Shown here: positions 26,248 to 35,268 of the stretch, piece by piece
Position numbering within the stretch: position 1 is the stretch's first letter
Layout of the letters: each line of letters starts with the position of its first letter
Assembly: GCF_023278365.1 (NCBI RefSeq)
Contig: NZ_CP075338.1
Location: 1,178,001-1,242,000, forward strand
From: Epilithonimonas zeae
Lineage (GTDB): Bacteria; Bacteroidota; Bacteroidia; Flavobacteriales; Weeksellaceae
Reading direction: 5' to 3'
Length of the DNA: 64,000 bases
Made by a program: the position numbers and the translations under genes
The notes under the pieces: generated by a model
The model's input: the letters and a program-made list of their open reading frames with translations, nothing else
Databases searched by the model: none
What the model was told of the DNA's origin: nothing

Positions 26248-26733
26248 TTATTTATCTGTTTTAAGAACCTTAAATATCTTAATAGCTTTGCCGCCTTTAG
26301 ATACTTTTAAATAATAGATTGCAGCTGGATAAGATGACATCGCTATAGAAGTCTTCGACTGGCCGATGGACTTTGCTTTTAATAATTTTCCGCTGTTGTC
26401 AACCAGTTCATAACGGTACTTATTGTAGTCTGAAAGTCCAACCGTTAGATTGAGGTAATCTGTTGTCGGATTTGGATAGATACTTACATTTAAGGTTATT
26501 TCAGTGATATCAATACCAAGGCTCTCGGTAATTTCGTAGGCCTGTTGTACACCTGGTGCAGCACTTCCTGCTGAAGATATTGCAGTATCATTAAAAGTCT
26601 GTCCGATTGTAGAGCTGACGCTTCCTGAGATATTTGATGCTGTTATACCGGCTGTTGTCAAAGATTCTTGCGCAGAAATTTCGTATGAAAAACAGAGACT
26701 GAATATAACGCACGTTAAAATTGTAGTTTTCAT
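26248..26733 (-). CDS. small secreted protein with a T9SS type A sorting domain
   Basis: 161 residues with signal peptide (MKTTILTCVIFSLCFSYEIS). The mature N-terminus is short, and residues ~80-160 form a type IX secretion C-terminal sorting domain (VSIYPNPTTDYLNLTVG, then YYLKVSKGGKAIKIFKVLK). The passenger is only about 55 residues, so it is almost all sorting domain. It comes first in the transcript with the collagen-like gene; a TATATTTG box lies at 26781-26774. Likely anchored to or released at the cell surface. Confidence 0.85.
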   Translation of the reverse strand: MKTTILTCVIFSLCFSYEISAQESLTTAGITASNISGSVSSTIGQTFNDTAISSAGSAAPGVQQAYEITESLGIDITEITLNVSIYPNPTTDYLNLTVGLSDYNKYRYELVDNSGKLLKAKSIGQSKTSIAMSSYPAAIYYLKVSKGGKAIKIFKVLKTDK

Positions 26734-26773
26734 ATCATATATTGGATATAATTATTAGTTTTAAGCATTTTCG

Positions 26774-26781
26774 CAAATATA
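26774..26781 (-). promoter_or_regulatory. -7 box of the T9SS/collagen-like operon
   Basis: TATATTTG on the minus strand matches TAnnTTTG exactly and lies 41 bases before the start codon. The nearest TTG (26795-26793) is only 11 nt away, so the -33 part is weak. Confidence 0.45.
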
Positions 26782-26983
26782 CATTTATATTACAATAATC
26801 ATATTAAATTATGACAAAATAAAATTAATTGTTTTAAGGTGGCACTCTAGGAATAGTTGCACCCGCTATCCTGCCCGCTCATAAGCTTTTAAAATAGATA
26901 AAAGTCCAATTTCGCGTTTGCATTGTTTTTTTTGAGATTATTGGCATTTGTATTGTTAGTAAAGAATTATTAATCAAACTTCT

Positions 26984-27412
26984 ATGAAAAGATTTACACT
27001 CAGCATATTTTGTGCTGCTACAATACTTGCTTGCAATAAATCTGCTGACGCCCCTCAAGATTCACACAATGACAATGGACCTATCTTAGGGGGAAAAAAG
27101 GATAATCACGGGTGCTTGTCTTCTGCAGGACAAAGTTGGAGCGAACTAAAACAGGACTGCATACAGGTATTTAACCAGGGTTTTAGATTGAACCCAATTG
27201 AAATCGGCAAAGACCAAGAGGTTATCAGTGCATTCATCATTTACAATGACGATCACTCAAAAATAGAGCTCTTTCTGCCTGATGGTTCTGATCAGATGAT
27301 TCTTAAGAAGGTTGACAAGAATACTTACGGCTACTCAAATTATAAGTATGATTCCAACAAATCAATACTCTATATTAACGGTGCTGAAAAATATAAAGGC
27401 AATATCGAATAA
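26984..27412 (+). CDS. small lipoprotein of unknown function
   Basis: 142 residues with a lipoprotein signal (MKRFTLSIFCAATILACNKS; lipobox Leu-Ala-Cys, Cys17). The mature part has no recognisable domain. It stands alone, with intergenic DNA on both sides. I do not know its role. Confidence 0.75.
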   Translation: MKRFTLSIFCAATILACNKSADAPQDSHNDNGPILGGKKDNHGCLSSAGQSWSELKQDCIQVFNQGFRLNPIEIGKDQEVISAFIIYNDDHSKIELFLPDGSDQMILKKVDKNTYGYSNYKYDSNKSILYINGAEKYKGNIE

Positions 27413-27792
27413 TTAAAATTAATTCTACACTTACACTGGCTATTGCCAAGCGGCAGGATTTAATGTAGTTTACATAATGCTTGTTTATTAGTTTTGAACC
27501 CAAAGAATGGATTCATGAAATATGTTGGACTCATCATTAACTGCCTTGTTGCTGTTGGCCACAGGCCTTAACAAAGTTACACAATAGTTCGTTAGTAAGC
27601 AAAACGTTCCAACTGCTATCGTGACTAAGCTTAATGGTTTTTTATGTATTAAACCCAATTATTAAATTGATAAGTAGGGATAAGCTAAATATTATATAAG
27701 ATTCAGTGGTTATCGTATTCTACCGTTGCGGTCTAGAATGTTCCTAATGATAATCTCACAGAATCTGTAACTCGAAACTTAAGAAAATACGC
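27413..27792. other. intergenic region, no gene seen
   Basis: About 380 bases between convergent genes. No frame longer than about 20 codons with a start, and no clear hairpin terminator for the lipoprotein gene. Confidence 0.45.
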
Positions 27793-28497
27793 TTACAACC
27801 ATAAAATTAATGGCCAAATGTTATTCAGTGCATGCAAAATAACACTCCATATTAAACCATTTTTCACAGCAACATATGAAAGTATAAAACCATTTAAGAT
27901 GAATGGCAGAAGTGTAACAACAATGCTTAAAATATCAGATTGGCTAAAATCAAAATTGTAATAATGCCAAAATCCGAAAGAAAAGGCACTACACCAAATA
28001 AGAATACCTCTTAAAAAATCTGTATTCAAGTAATTTATAAAGGTTAAGATATATTTTTTGGGAATGACCATTGTTATTAATGCAAATATGAAAATAGCGG
28101 AAGTAGAAGCACTTATTTCATAAAAGTTTAAACCAGCAATTCTGCAGATTATTAAATAAAAGAATGCAACCAGACCCAACATAAACCATTTTACATTATT
28201 TTGTAAGGGTCCTCGAAAAGCACATTCTTCAAATAGAGGAGCTACAATAGCTATCTCCAACATTATTTGACATGATGACATCGATTTCATATATGAAGGT
28301 ATTATACCTAAAGATCTTACAGGATCAACAATCCCCCAGCGGAAACATATCATTTGAATCATTGAAGACAACAAGACTACAAAAAACAGGACTGGAATCA
28401 TCCATAATGTAAACACTATTTTAGACCGCACACCTGCAGTTGAAGGAGATGTTTTACGGCCTGTTACAAAATGAAAAAAGTTTTGTAGTCTTATCAT
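27793..28497 (-). CDS. CPBP-family intramembrane metalloprotease
   Basis: 234 residues with about seven hydrophobic segments. All three family motifs are present: EExxxR (Glu90, Glu91, Arg95 in FEECAFRG), FxxxH (in FGFWHYYNF) and HxxxN (in LHALNNIW). This fold (ABI/CAAX proteases) cleaves within or near the membrane; in bacteria the substrates are mostly unknown. It stands alone on the minus strand. A related, incomplete member lies at 30096-30707. Confidence 0.85.
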   Translation of the reverse strand: MIRLQNFFHFVTGRKTSPSTAGVRSKIVFTLWMIPVLFFVVLLSSMIQMICFRWGIVDPVRSLGIIPSYMKSMSSCQIMLEIAIVAPLFEECAFRGPLQNNVKWFMLGLVAFFYLIICRIAGLNFYEISASTSAIFIFALITMVIPKKYILTFINYLNTDFLRGILIWCSAFSFGFWHYYNFDFSQSDILSIVVTLLPFILNGFILSYVAVKNGLIWSVILHALNNIWPLILWL

Positions 28498-28774
28498 TAG
28501 CAGCTCAAATATATCACATTAATTTTATGTTCAAGCACAGTTCAGGATACATATTTATATTAAATTTTTCTAATAAAAATATTACGATTTGTTGAAATTT
28601 ATATCTATACATATAGAGTCAACTTTTTAAAAAAAAGCGCCAAAGTAATTCTTCTTTAAATTATCGATTGCGAATCAGTCTCCAACATCAGAATTCAATA
28701 CATCTTAAAATTGTTATTGCTTATTTTACAGGCATCATTCTTGCAAATGTGCTAGTACACTAAAACGTATTATT

Positions 28775-29224
28775 ATGAACAATGACAAAACAATTTCGAT
28801 ATTAAACGATTTGCTTAATATCACGAATGACAGAATCGCTGGATTTGCAAAAGTCGCCGGAAAGGCATGGGAAAACTACAACGATCTTCGACCTGCTTAT
28901 GATGATATGGTGGCAGAAGCATGGGATATGAAAGAGGAATTAATCGACCTGATTCAAAGCAAAGGTGGAAATCCTGATGATCAAACCAGCATTTCCGGTG
29001 CATTCCACAGAGCCTGGATTGATATTAAGGATACATTCGCTTCTGATAAAGCTGAATCCACGCTTGAAAATGTAGTTTTTGGAGAGAAAGCGGCTATAGA
29101 CGCCTTCCAGAATGCGCTCAATAGCGGTGAGCTTTGCCGCGAGAGCGAGGCAGTAATTGGTAAACATTTACAGCAGCTTAGTGTTTCCTATAATAAATTT
29201 AAAGTGCTTGAAAAAATAAGCTAA
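28775..29224 (+). CDS. PA2169-type four-helix-bundle protein (DUF2383)
   Basis: 149 residues predicted as a ferritin-like four-helix bundle with no metal site that I can point to. The opening (ISILNDLLNITNDRIAGFAKV) and the central block RAWIDIKDTF are family signatures. Its close paralogue at 49017-49466 has the same length. These proteins are linked to stress and stationary phase in Bacteroidota, and the function is not established. It has its own terminator at 29254. Confidence 0.85.
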   Translation: MNNDKTISILNDLLNITNDRIAGFAKVAGKAWENYNDLRPAYDDMVAEAWDMKEELIDLIQSKGGNPDDQTSISGAFHRAWIDIKDTFASDKAESTLENVVFGEKAAIDAFQNALNSGELCRESEAVIGKHLQQLSVSYNKFKVLEKIS

Positions 29225-29253
29225 ATTATTGAGGATTACATTTGATGATGATT

Positions 29254-29293
29254 AAAAGGGGATAAAAGCCATACACTAATATTATCCCTTTTT
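29254..29293 (+). terminator. terminator of the PA2169-type gene
   Basis: Arms AAAGGGGATAA and TTATCCCTTTTT around a 15-nt loop, 30 bases past the stop codon. Confidence 0.7.
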
Positions 29294-29552
29294 AGACCTT
29301 TTTTATTACTATATTAAGTTACAATGAAACTTAAATTGATTCAATGACGCTAATTTTCATAAAACATCCATCATCTTTTACAGTTCTTTACTAGCTTAAA
29401 TGCTTGAGGGATAAAAAAGGAGACATAGCCAATTTGCAGAAATATTATCTCCTGGCGCTAAATTTAGCATCCGAATTGTACACTCAGTATCTATCTGCAA
29501 TTTTGATTATCGCTGCTTGAGCTGAGGGCAATTATTTTGTAAAATCATAACT
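29294..29552. other. intergenic region, nothing recognised
   Basis: Roughly 260 bases of AT-rich DNA before the DUF4385 gene; no clear promoter box or ORF. Confidence 0.4.
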
Positions 29553-30038
29553 ATGAATCAGAATAAACCCAGCTATTTAAATTTTAAAACGAAAGATTAT
29601 CCTTGGAAGCCTGATGTTGACTACAGGAAGTATCCTGAATTGTATAAAGTGGGAAAAGGCGAACAGGGCGTTTTAATATGCGAACCCTACAAGTCTGAAA
29701 TCGATCCTTACTGGCGTTTTAAAACCGAATTAATTGCAAAAGAGAGTTCACAAAAGATTTACTTATTATTTTTAGAGTACCTGAAAAATAATGATTTTAT
29801 AGGTGCTGATATGGCGAGAAAATACCTACAGATGGGATTTACAAGAGCACGGCGCTATTTTAATTATAAAGGTGGGCAAAAATATGACACAGGAAATGAT
29901 TACAACCAATTAAAAAAAGGAACTGGTGACCCCGAGAAAGCTAAATCTGCAGAAATATTCTACCAAAAATGGATAGCAGCAGAAAATAATAAGCAGTACG
30001 CAGCTCTGAAAACCGCATGGAAAAAAACAAGGGGATAA
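29553..30038 (+). CDS. DUF4385 family protein
   Basis: 161 residues, soluble, no signal peptide. The whole length fits DUF4385 (start SYLNFKTKDYPWKPDVDYR; RKYLQMGFTRARRYFNYKGG; end ALKTAWKKTRG). The family is known only by sequence and has no assigned activity. It is rich in Lys, Tyr and Trp. The next gene on the strand begins 57 bases later and may be co-transcribed. Confidence 0.85.
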   Translation: MNQNKPSYLNFKTKDYPWKPDVDYRKYPELYKVGKGEQGVLICEPYKSEIDPYWRFKTELIAKESSQKIYLLFLEYLKNNDFIGADMARKYLQMGFTRARRYFNYKGGQKYDTGNDYNQLKKGTGDPEKAKSAEIFYQKWIAAENNKQYAALKTAWKKTRG

Positions 30039-30095
30039 CTATTGTTTTTATGTCTATAATTTAAACATATTTGTTATTGATGAAAATAATATATT

Positions 30096-30707
30096 GTGAA
30101 AAGACATTCTGACTTACTCACTATAATTTCTCCTATTATAATTATCGTTTTTAATAAATGCAGCTCTTTCGTATTTAAATATGAGGTAATAGAATGGTCA
30201 TTTATTCCGATTACGATGATAGAATGGATGATGATCATCTTTTTCATCTCAATGAATGGTGGAACTGATCTTGTGACATTATGGTTAAAAAGACCTTCTA
30301 AAAATTGGCTATTGTCTATAGTTTCGTTACTGATCGTTTTGCTATACCCCAACATCTTTTCCAACATCAAAAACTTCTGTGGTAGTTGGATGTTAGTTAC
30401 ATCCTATATTTTAATTGCAGTACTCAATCCCTTTTTTGAGGAGTTTTACTGGCGCGGGCTTCTGACCGATATAACACCGCATTGGAATGCGACTGCCTCT
30501 ACTTTATATTCAAACCTCCTGTTTACTTTTAATTATGTTGTTTTGCAGGCAAGTTTTAGACAATCTACTACGTGGGAAATGATATTATTTATCTTCATTA
30601 CAAGCATAATATGGTGCATAACCTATCAAAAAACCAACAGCTTGAGATGGGTCATCCTGTCCCACTTTGTGTGGAATCTATTCACTATTGGTTCTTTTGT
30701 TATTTAG
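30096..30707 (+). CDS. CPBP-like intramembrane protein with an incomplete active site
   Basis: 203 residues with six or so membrane spans, started at a GTG (30096) because no in-frame ATG precedes a suitable first helix. The first CPBP motif is intact (Glu115, Glu116, Arg120 in FFEEFYWRG) and so is HxxxN (SHFVWNLF). At the usual position of the FxxxH motif there is FTFNYV without His. It may be inactive or use another residue. Compared with the member at 27793 the loops are shorter. Confidence 0.7.
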   Translation: MKRHSDLLTIISPIIIIVFNKCSSFVFKYEVIEWSFIPITMIEWMMIIFFISMNGGTDLVTLWLKRPSKNWLLSIVSLLIVLLYPNIFSNIKNFCGSWMLVTSYILIAVLNPFFEEFYWRGLLTDITPHWNATASTLYSNLLFTFNYVVLQASFRQSTTWEMILFIFITSIIWCITYQKTNSLRWVILSHFVWNLFTIGSFVI

Positions 30708-30742
30708 GAGCGTAATATTTAGAATAATAAATTTTAAAATAC

Positions 30743-31270
30743 CTAATGCTTGCCAGGAATGTTAATATCTTGCAAGGAACTTGAACCGCTTATGATATCT
30801 GATTTTTTAATCACACTGATCTCACCATTAAGTTCAATAACTACAGCTAAAACTTCATCTAATTTTTCTATACCTGCCTGACGGACGACAGCATAAATTT
30901 CATCCACAGTAATTGCTTCAGTTCTCATATTTTCTTTGAGGTATGCTCCTTTATAGAAAAGTAGACGTGGTGACGAATTAATTAAATGTTCCATTTTGTC
31001 TGAAGTACTAGCAAGTTTAGCGAAGAAATACTGCATCGCTATAATTAACAGTAAAACCATCACACCTTCTGCTAAAGGAACCATGGCCAGCATCATATAA
31101 GCTAAAGTTGAACCTAATGCCACTGTTACCACGAAGTCAAAGGCATTAAATTTGGCCAGGGTTCGCTTACCCGATATTCTTATGAATAGGAAAAGAATAA
31201 CAAATGAAATAACGGTCATTAGTGCCACCTGTCCGAGTTTTTCCCAATTCTCAAAAAGCAGTTCTTTCAT
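30743..31270 (-). CDS. DUF421 (YetF-type) membrane protein
   Basis: 175 residues starting at the ATG at 31270 (MKELLFENWEKL). The N-terminus has three membrane spans with the family signature RISGKRTLAKFNAFDFVVT and is followed by a cytoplasmic DUF421 domain (ALGSTLAYMML, then INSSPRLLFYKGAYL). The family is widespread and of unknown function; some members in spore-formers affect germination. Upstream on the same strand is an unusual leader with a terminator-like hairpin and a six-codon ORF. Confidence 0.88.
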   Translation of the reverse strand: MKELLFENWEKLGQVALMTVISFVILFLFIRISGKRTLAKFNAFDFVVTVALGSTLAYMMLAMVPLAEGVMVLLLIIAMQYFFAKLASTSDKMEHLINSSPRLLFYKGAYLKENMRTEAITVDEIYAVVRQAGIEKLDEVLAVVIELNGEISVIKKSDIISGSSSLQDINIPGKH

Positions 31271-31343
31271 TTTTTTAGATTTAATTTTCAATTGACAAAA
31301 TAATGCCAGAAAATTAATGCTGTGAGAATTATGTACTGCTTAT

Positions 31344-31367
31344 AAAAAAATCCCCGCCAGGCGAGGA
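31344..31367 (-). terminator. terminator-like hairpin in the leader of the DUF421 gene
   Basis: On the minus strand a GC-rich stem (pairing across 31351-31367 with one mismatch) is followed by seven T residues at 31350-31344. It lies between the predicted promoter and the gene, where it could attenuate transcription. Confidence 0.55.
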
Positions 31368-31373
31368 TAAAAA

Positions 31374-31394
31374 CTAATAACCATGAAAACTCAT
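31374..31394 (-). other. six-codon leader ORF (Met-Ser-Phe-His-Gly-Tyr)
   Basis: ATG at 31394-31392 and TAG at 31376-31374, directly before the terminator-like hairpin and after a small stem-loop (CTCAT/ATGAG around 31390-31405). It could be a leader peptide; there is no RBS evidence, and leader status is inference. Confidence 0.3.
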
Positions 31395-31414
31395 ATATGC
31401 ATGAGATCCGGGTG

Positions 31415-31448
31415 CAAAAATACTGTATGCGTCCAATATTGGCATCAA
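31415..31448 (-). promoter_or_regulatory. promoter of the DUF421 leader transcript
   Basis: On the minus strand TTG at 31448-31446, 23 nt spacer, TATTTTTG at 31422-31415, a full match to TAnnTTTG. It would start the transcript some 140 bases before the gene. Confidence 0.5.
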
Positions 31449-31585
31449 GGTTTAATTTATAATTTAAATATTTTTAATAAACAGGGTCTATACATTATAT
31501 CAAAATGACTGTTAACTATACTCATTACTATTTTGATGGTCTGATGTTTGGTTATAGGAAAACATTATTAATCAAATAGAAATAT

Positions 31586-32413
31586 ATGCCGTACATTACA
31601 AAAGATCAAGATGCACAATATAGCATCTACTACGAAGACCTTGGACAGGGAGAGCCTGTTATTTTAATTCACGGATGGCCCTTAAGCGGGAAATCCTGGG
31701 AACTTCAGATTCAGGCGCTCTTAGATGCAGGACACCGCGTGATAACTTATGACAGAAGAGGATTTGGTCAGTCATTTGTAAGCAGCAATGGTTATGATTA
31801 CGACACATTAGCTGAAGATCTTCACCAGCTGATATCCCACTTGGAACTTAGAAAACCAGCACTTGTAGGTTTTTCAATGGGTGGTGGTGAAGTGATCCGA
31901 TACATCACCAATTACGGAAGTGATAATATCTCAAAAATTGCGCTTGTAGCTTCCATCATCCCACTCGTTAAAAAGAAGGACGATAATCCGGACGGTGTTC
32001 CGCAGGAAAAACTTGATGAGATTATAAACAACCTCAAAGATGATCGCCTCAACTTTTTGGAGAGTTTTCACATGGATTTCTACAACTATGGTATTCTATC
32101 AAAATCTGTGAGCCAAAAACAGCTTGATTACGACTGGAACATTGCTTCACAGGCTTCACCCATTGCAACAATTAAAGCAGCGGAAAGCTGGGCTAATACG
32201 GATTTCAGATCTGAAGTAGGTGCAGTGACCGTTCCTGTCTTAATTGTTCACGGAGATGATGATAAAGTTGTTCCTATTAAAACTGCAGGAGATCAGGCAG
32301 CGCAACTGATAGGTCATAGTCAGTATCATGTTATTTCAGGTGCTCCACACGGACTAAATATTACTCATGCCGAAGAATTGAATCCAATTCTTATAGAATT
32401 CTTAAAACAGTAA
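31586..32413 (+). CDS. alpha/beta hydrolase of the haloperoxidase-like group
   Basis: 275 residues with the complete catalytic frame: nucleophile Ser97 in GFSMGGGE, the oxyanion region HGWPLSGKSW (29-38), the acid in VHGDDDKVVP and the His in SGAPHGLN near the end. The group includes cofactor-free haloperoxidases and arylesterases, and its natural substrates are usually unknown. It forms its own transcript with a terminator behind it. No signal peptide, so it is cytoplasmic. Confidence 0.9.
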   Translation: MPYITKDQDAQYSIYYEDLGQGEPVILIHGWPLSGKSWELQIQALLDAGHRVITYDRRGFGQSFVSSNGYDYDTLAEDLHQLISHLELRKPALVGFSMGGGEVIRYITNYGSDNISKIALVASIIPLVKKKDDNPDGVPQEKLDEIINNLKDDRLNFLESFHMDFYNYGILSKSVSQKQLDYDWNIASQASPIATIKAAESWANTDFRSEVGAVTVPVLIVHGDDDKVVPIKTAGDQAAQLIGHSQYHVISGAPHGLNITHAEELNPILIEFLKQ

Positions 32414-32445
32414 AATATTCCAAAAACTTTTTATATATAAACAAG

Positions 32446-32478
32446 GAGCAACGTGAATTGATGTTGCTCTTTATTTTT
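32446..32478 (+). terminator. terminator of the alpha/beta hydrolase gene
   Basis: Stem GAGCAAC (32446-32452) / GTTGCTC (32463-32469) with a T-rich run after it. Confidence 0.8.
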
Positions 32479-32656
32479 GTTAAAGCTTAGTAAAATCTAA
32501 AGGATATTTTTAATATCTATTTAATTACGTTTGATAATATCCACCACTTATCAAGTTTTACTAATATTATCAAATACTCTATAGATTTAAACATTTCCAG
32601 CAGCTGTTCCAATTTAATTCTGGTCTGTAAAGCCAGAGCATTGGATTGGTACATAT

Positions 32657-33040
32657 TTATAAGAGATAAGGTCCAGCATTATCCAGACAGTCTTTAATCG
32701 CCTGCTCTACTTCGTCAGATTTATGATATTTTTTTTTCGAGAATAGCCCATCCCCTGCTCCCACTATGGCTAAGTCTTGCTTAACTATATCGTCTTAATT
32801 GCCAGGTTTCCATCTACCATTAATCTAAAGTGTGTACAACAATTGTAAGCAAGAGGTTGCCATTGGAACTGATTTAGTATAATCTTCATATTGTTAATCG
32901 CAGTACAAATATCAAAATTGGTGGTTCTGGCATCATCTTTTCATACCTGTGCATTCTGCATTTAGCTTATAAGGTCTTTCTTCTGTCCATGCGGCATTAA
33001 AAATTTTTAGCCAGCTTCGAAATCTGCAGTTTTTAAGGAA
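32657..33040 (-). pseudogene. decayed gene fragment before the phytochrome gene
   Basis: Read on the minus strand, the three frames can be joined into one protein-like text of about 120 residues. It opens near 33040 (RSWLKIFNAAWTEERPYKLN), continues after a frame change with FDICTAINNMKIILNQFQW and RLMVDGNLAIK, and after another ends QAIKDCLDNAGPYLL then TAA at 32657. At least two frameshifts and several stops would be needed. Consistent composition across the joints argues for a real dead gene; I cannot name the family. Its front end is cut where the phytochrome gene starts. Confidence 0.45.
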
Positions 33041-35268
33041 TGGAATTAACCCAATGTCATAACATTGTTATCAATACACCTGGCTATATACAAAACTTTG
33101 GTTATCTGCTGGGAATTAATACAAAAAATTTATCAATCGCTTTTTACAGCCAAAACTTAGCAGATATATTTGATTTTGATCAAAATATTATCAATCAAAG
33201 TCTTAACAGCATTAATTGTTTTAACAGTATTGCTGAGCACCCTCTATATAAAGACGCTATTACAGATCATTCGGATAAGGTTAAATGCAGCGGACGTATT
33301 ACATTAAATCACCAAGAATATCATATTGTCGTTTATACATATAATCATCTTCTATATATTGAATTGGAGCAAGTTATTTTAGCCGATAATGCTGAACAGA
33401 AAGCTCTTAAAAACGTTAAGAATCTCATATCAACTAAAGATGGCAACCAGATATGGAATACACTTGTAAAGGATATCGCAAATATTACTGGTTACGAAAG
33501 GGTAATGATATATAAGTTTAATGCCGATGCAACAGGACGCGTTATTGCTGAAGAAAAAAACACTGATTTGGAAAGTTTTCTCAATGTACACTATCCTGAA
33601 AGCGATATTCCAAAGCAGGCGCGACAACTATATTTGAAAAACTATAAACGTATTATCTCAGACGTCGAGTCACAACCAGTTCCAATTATTAGTGCTATAC
33701 CTGACATCGATTTAAGTTTATCTGGGATTAGAGCGATCTCCCCGGTTCATCTTCAGTATCTTAAAAATGGTCGGATTGCCTCAAGCTTCAGTATTTCAAT
33801 TATTATTAATAATGAGCTTTGGGGTATGGTTACCTGCCATCATTCAACAGCTCGACATATTGATCTTGATGGCAGGATATTATCTGAAATCGCCACATTT
33901 ATAGCAGCGAATTCATACAGCTCATACAAAGCTTCTCTTGCGCTTAGCTATGATAAGCAACTGAGTAAGAGCTGCTTTGAACTTAAGCTTCAACTGCTGT
34001 CTAAAAATAATTTCAAAGATTCGATTTTTGAACATTCAGCCCTTATTCATATGTTATCCGAAACAGATGGTTTTGCAGCCCTGATTGATGGTCAGATTAT
34101 AAGCATTGGCGATACACCGGACAACAAACTTATTATTAGCATAGCACATTGGTTGCAATCCCAATCTCACAAAGGGTTTTACTTTAATCACTCCTTTTAC
34201 AATGAATTTAATACCGAACTTGGACTGGATAAAAATTGTTGCGGTATTGCTTCCTGCTTTTTAAATGAAGCTCAGGGTGATCTAATGATATGGTTCCGGC
34301 GTGAATACAAAGACCATATCAATTGGGCTGGTAGACCAGAAAAAGAAATTGCCATGCTAAACTTTTACAAGGAAGAAAAACTGACTTATTCCCCTAGACA
34401 GTCTTTTGCGATCTACTGCGAAGAAGTGGTTAATAAATCACGGCCTTGGAGAAAAAAAGATATTCAAAGACTACAGAAAATAAAAGAAGTTGTTGACCAG
34501 ACTGCGCAGGAATTTCTTTATAAAACTGAGAGAGCCAACAAGGATCTGAATTTCCTTAATGAAGAACTTAAAAGAGTGAATGAAGAATTAGACAGTTATT
34601 CTCACACCATATCACATGACCTGGCAACACCACTGACTGTGATGAAGCTGAATATGCAGCTGATGGCAAAATATAATACAGATCAGCCGACTATTGATAA
34701 AATTCATAATGTACTCAACGAAATCGATAATATGTCAGAAATGATGAATAATGTTCTGAGACTGAGCCGCCTTAAACATTCGGAGTACAACTTTCAGAGC
34801 ATCGATCCTGCAGACATCATCAATAAAGTCTGTCTCGATTCTAAATTGACCTACAATGAAGATGTTGAAATCCATATTGGATCAGTTTATCCTGTTATTG
34901 GTGAAAAAAGCCTTATTCAGCAGGTCTTTCAAAATGTTATTACCAATGCTGTAAAATATTCTTCTCAGAAGGAAACACCACAAGTAAGCATTAGATCAGC
35001 TGTTGAAGGTAATTGGATTATTTATGAAATCCAGGATAACGGCATTGGCATACCCTATGACTCAAAACACGATGTTTTCAAGGTTTTTAACCGTATGACT
35101 AACTCCAAATCTTTCTTCGGAAATGGTGTCGGATTATCCATTGTCGATAATATTATGAAAAAGATCGGAGGCAGTGTGGATTTTGAAAGTGTAGTTGACT
35201 CAGGCACAACTTTCTATCTTAAATTTCCTGGCTCTCAAGTTTTATTCCGTAATTCACTGAATCATTGA
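33040..35268 (+). CDS. bacteriophytochrome sensor histidine kinase
   Basis: 742 residues. PAS-GAF-PHY photosensory core followed by HisKA and HATPase. The bilin-attachment Cys is kept (Cys6; the following motif TPGYIQNFGYLL fits IPGxIQPHG), as are the DIP motif (Asp189-Ile-Pro in YPESDIPKQAR) and the PHY tongue PRQSF and WAGRPE. The kinase part has phospho-acceptor His526 (YSHTISHDLATPL), the N box NVITNAVKYSS and glycine boxes DNGIGIP and GNGVGLSIV. No response regulator or haem oxygenase lies next to it. Likely a red/far-red light sensor if biliverdin is available. Confidence 0.92.
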   Translation: MELTQCHNIVINTPGYIQNFGYLLGINTKNLSIAFYSQNLADIFDFDQNIINQSLNSINCFNSIAEHPLYKDAITDHSDKVKCSGRITLNHQEYHIVVYTYNHLLYIELEQVILADNAEQKALKNVKNLISTKDGNQIWNTLVKDIANITGYERVMIYKFNADATGRVIAEEKNTDLESFLNVHYPESDIPKQARQLYLKNYKRIISDVESQPVPIISAIPDIDLSLSGIRAISPVHLQYLKNGRIASSFSISIIINNELWGMVTCHHSTARHIDLDGRILSEIATFIAANSYSSYKASLALSYDKQLSKSCFELKLQLLSKNNFKDSIFEHSALIHMLSETDGFAALIDGQIISIGDTPDNKLIISIAHWLQSQSHKGFYFNHSFYNEFNTELGLDKNCCGIASCFLNEAQGDLMIWFRREYKDHINWAGRPEKEIAMLNFYKEEKLTYSPRQSFAIYCEEVVNKSRPWRKKDIQRLQKIKEVVDQTAQEFLYKTERANKDLNFLNEELKRVNEELDSYSHTISHDLATPLTVMKLNMQLMAKYNTDQPTIDKIHNVLNEIDNMSEMMNNVLRLSRLKHSEYNFQSIDPADIINKVCLDSKLTYNEDVEIHIGSVYPVIGEKSLIQQVFQNVITNAVKYSSQKETPQVSIRSAVEGNWIIYEIQDNGIGIPYDSKHDVFKVFNRMTNSKSFFGNGVGLSIVDNIMKKIGGSVDFESVVDSGTTFYLKFPGSQVLFRNSLNH

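Noticed and set aside
31383-31508. Plus-strand short frame beginning MKTHICMRSGC.
   Set aside because: It runs antisense to the leader of the DUF421 gene, ends in AT-rich DNA and has no promoter of its own.
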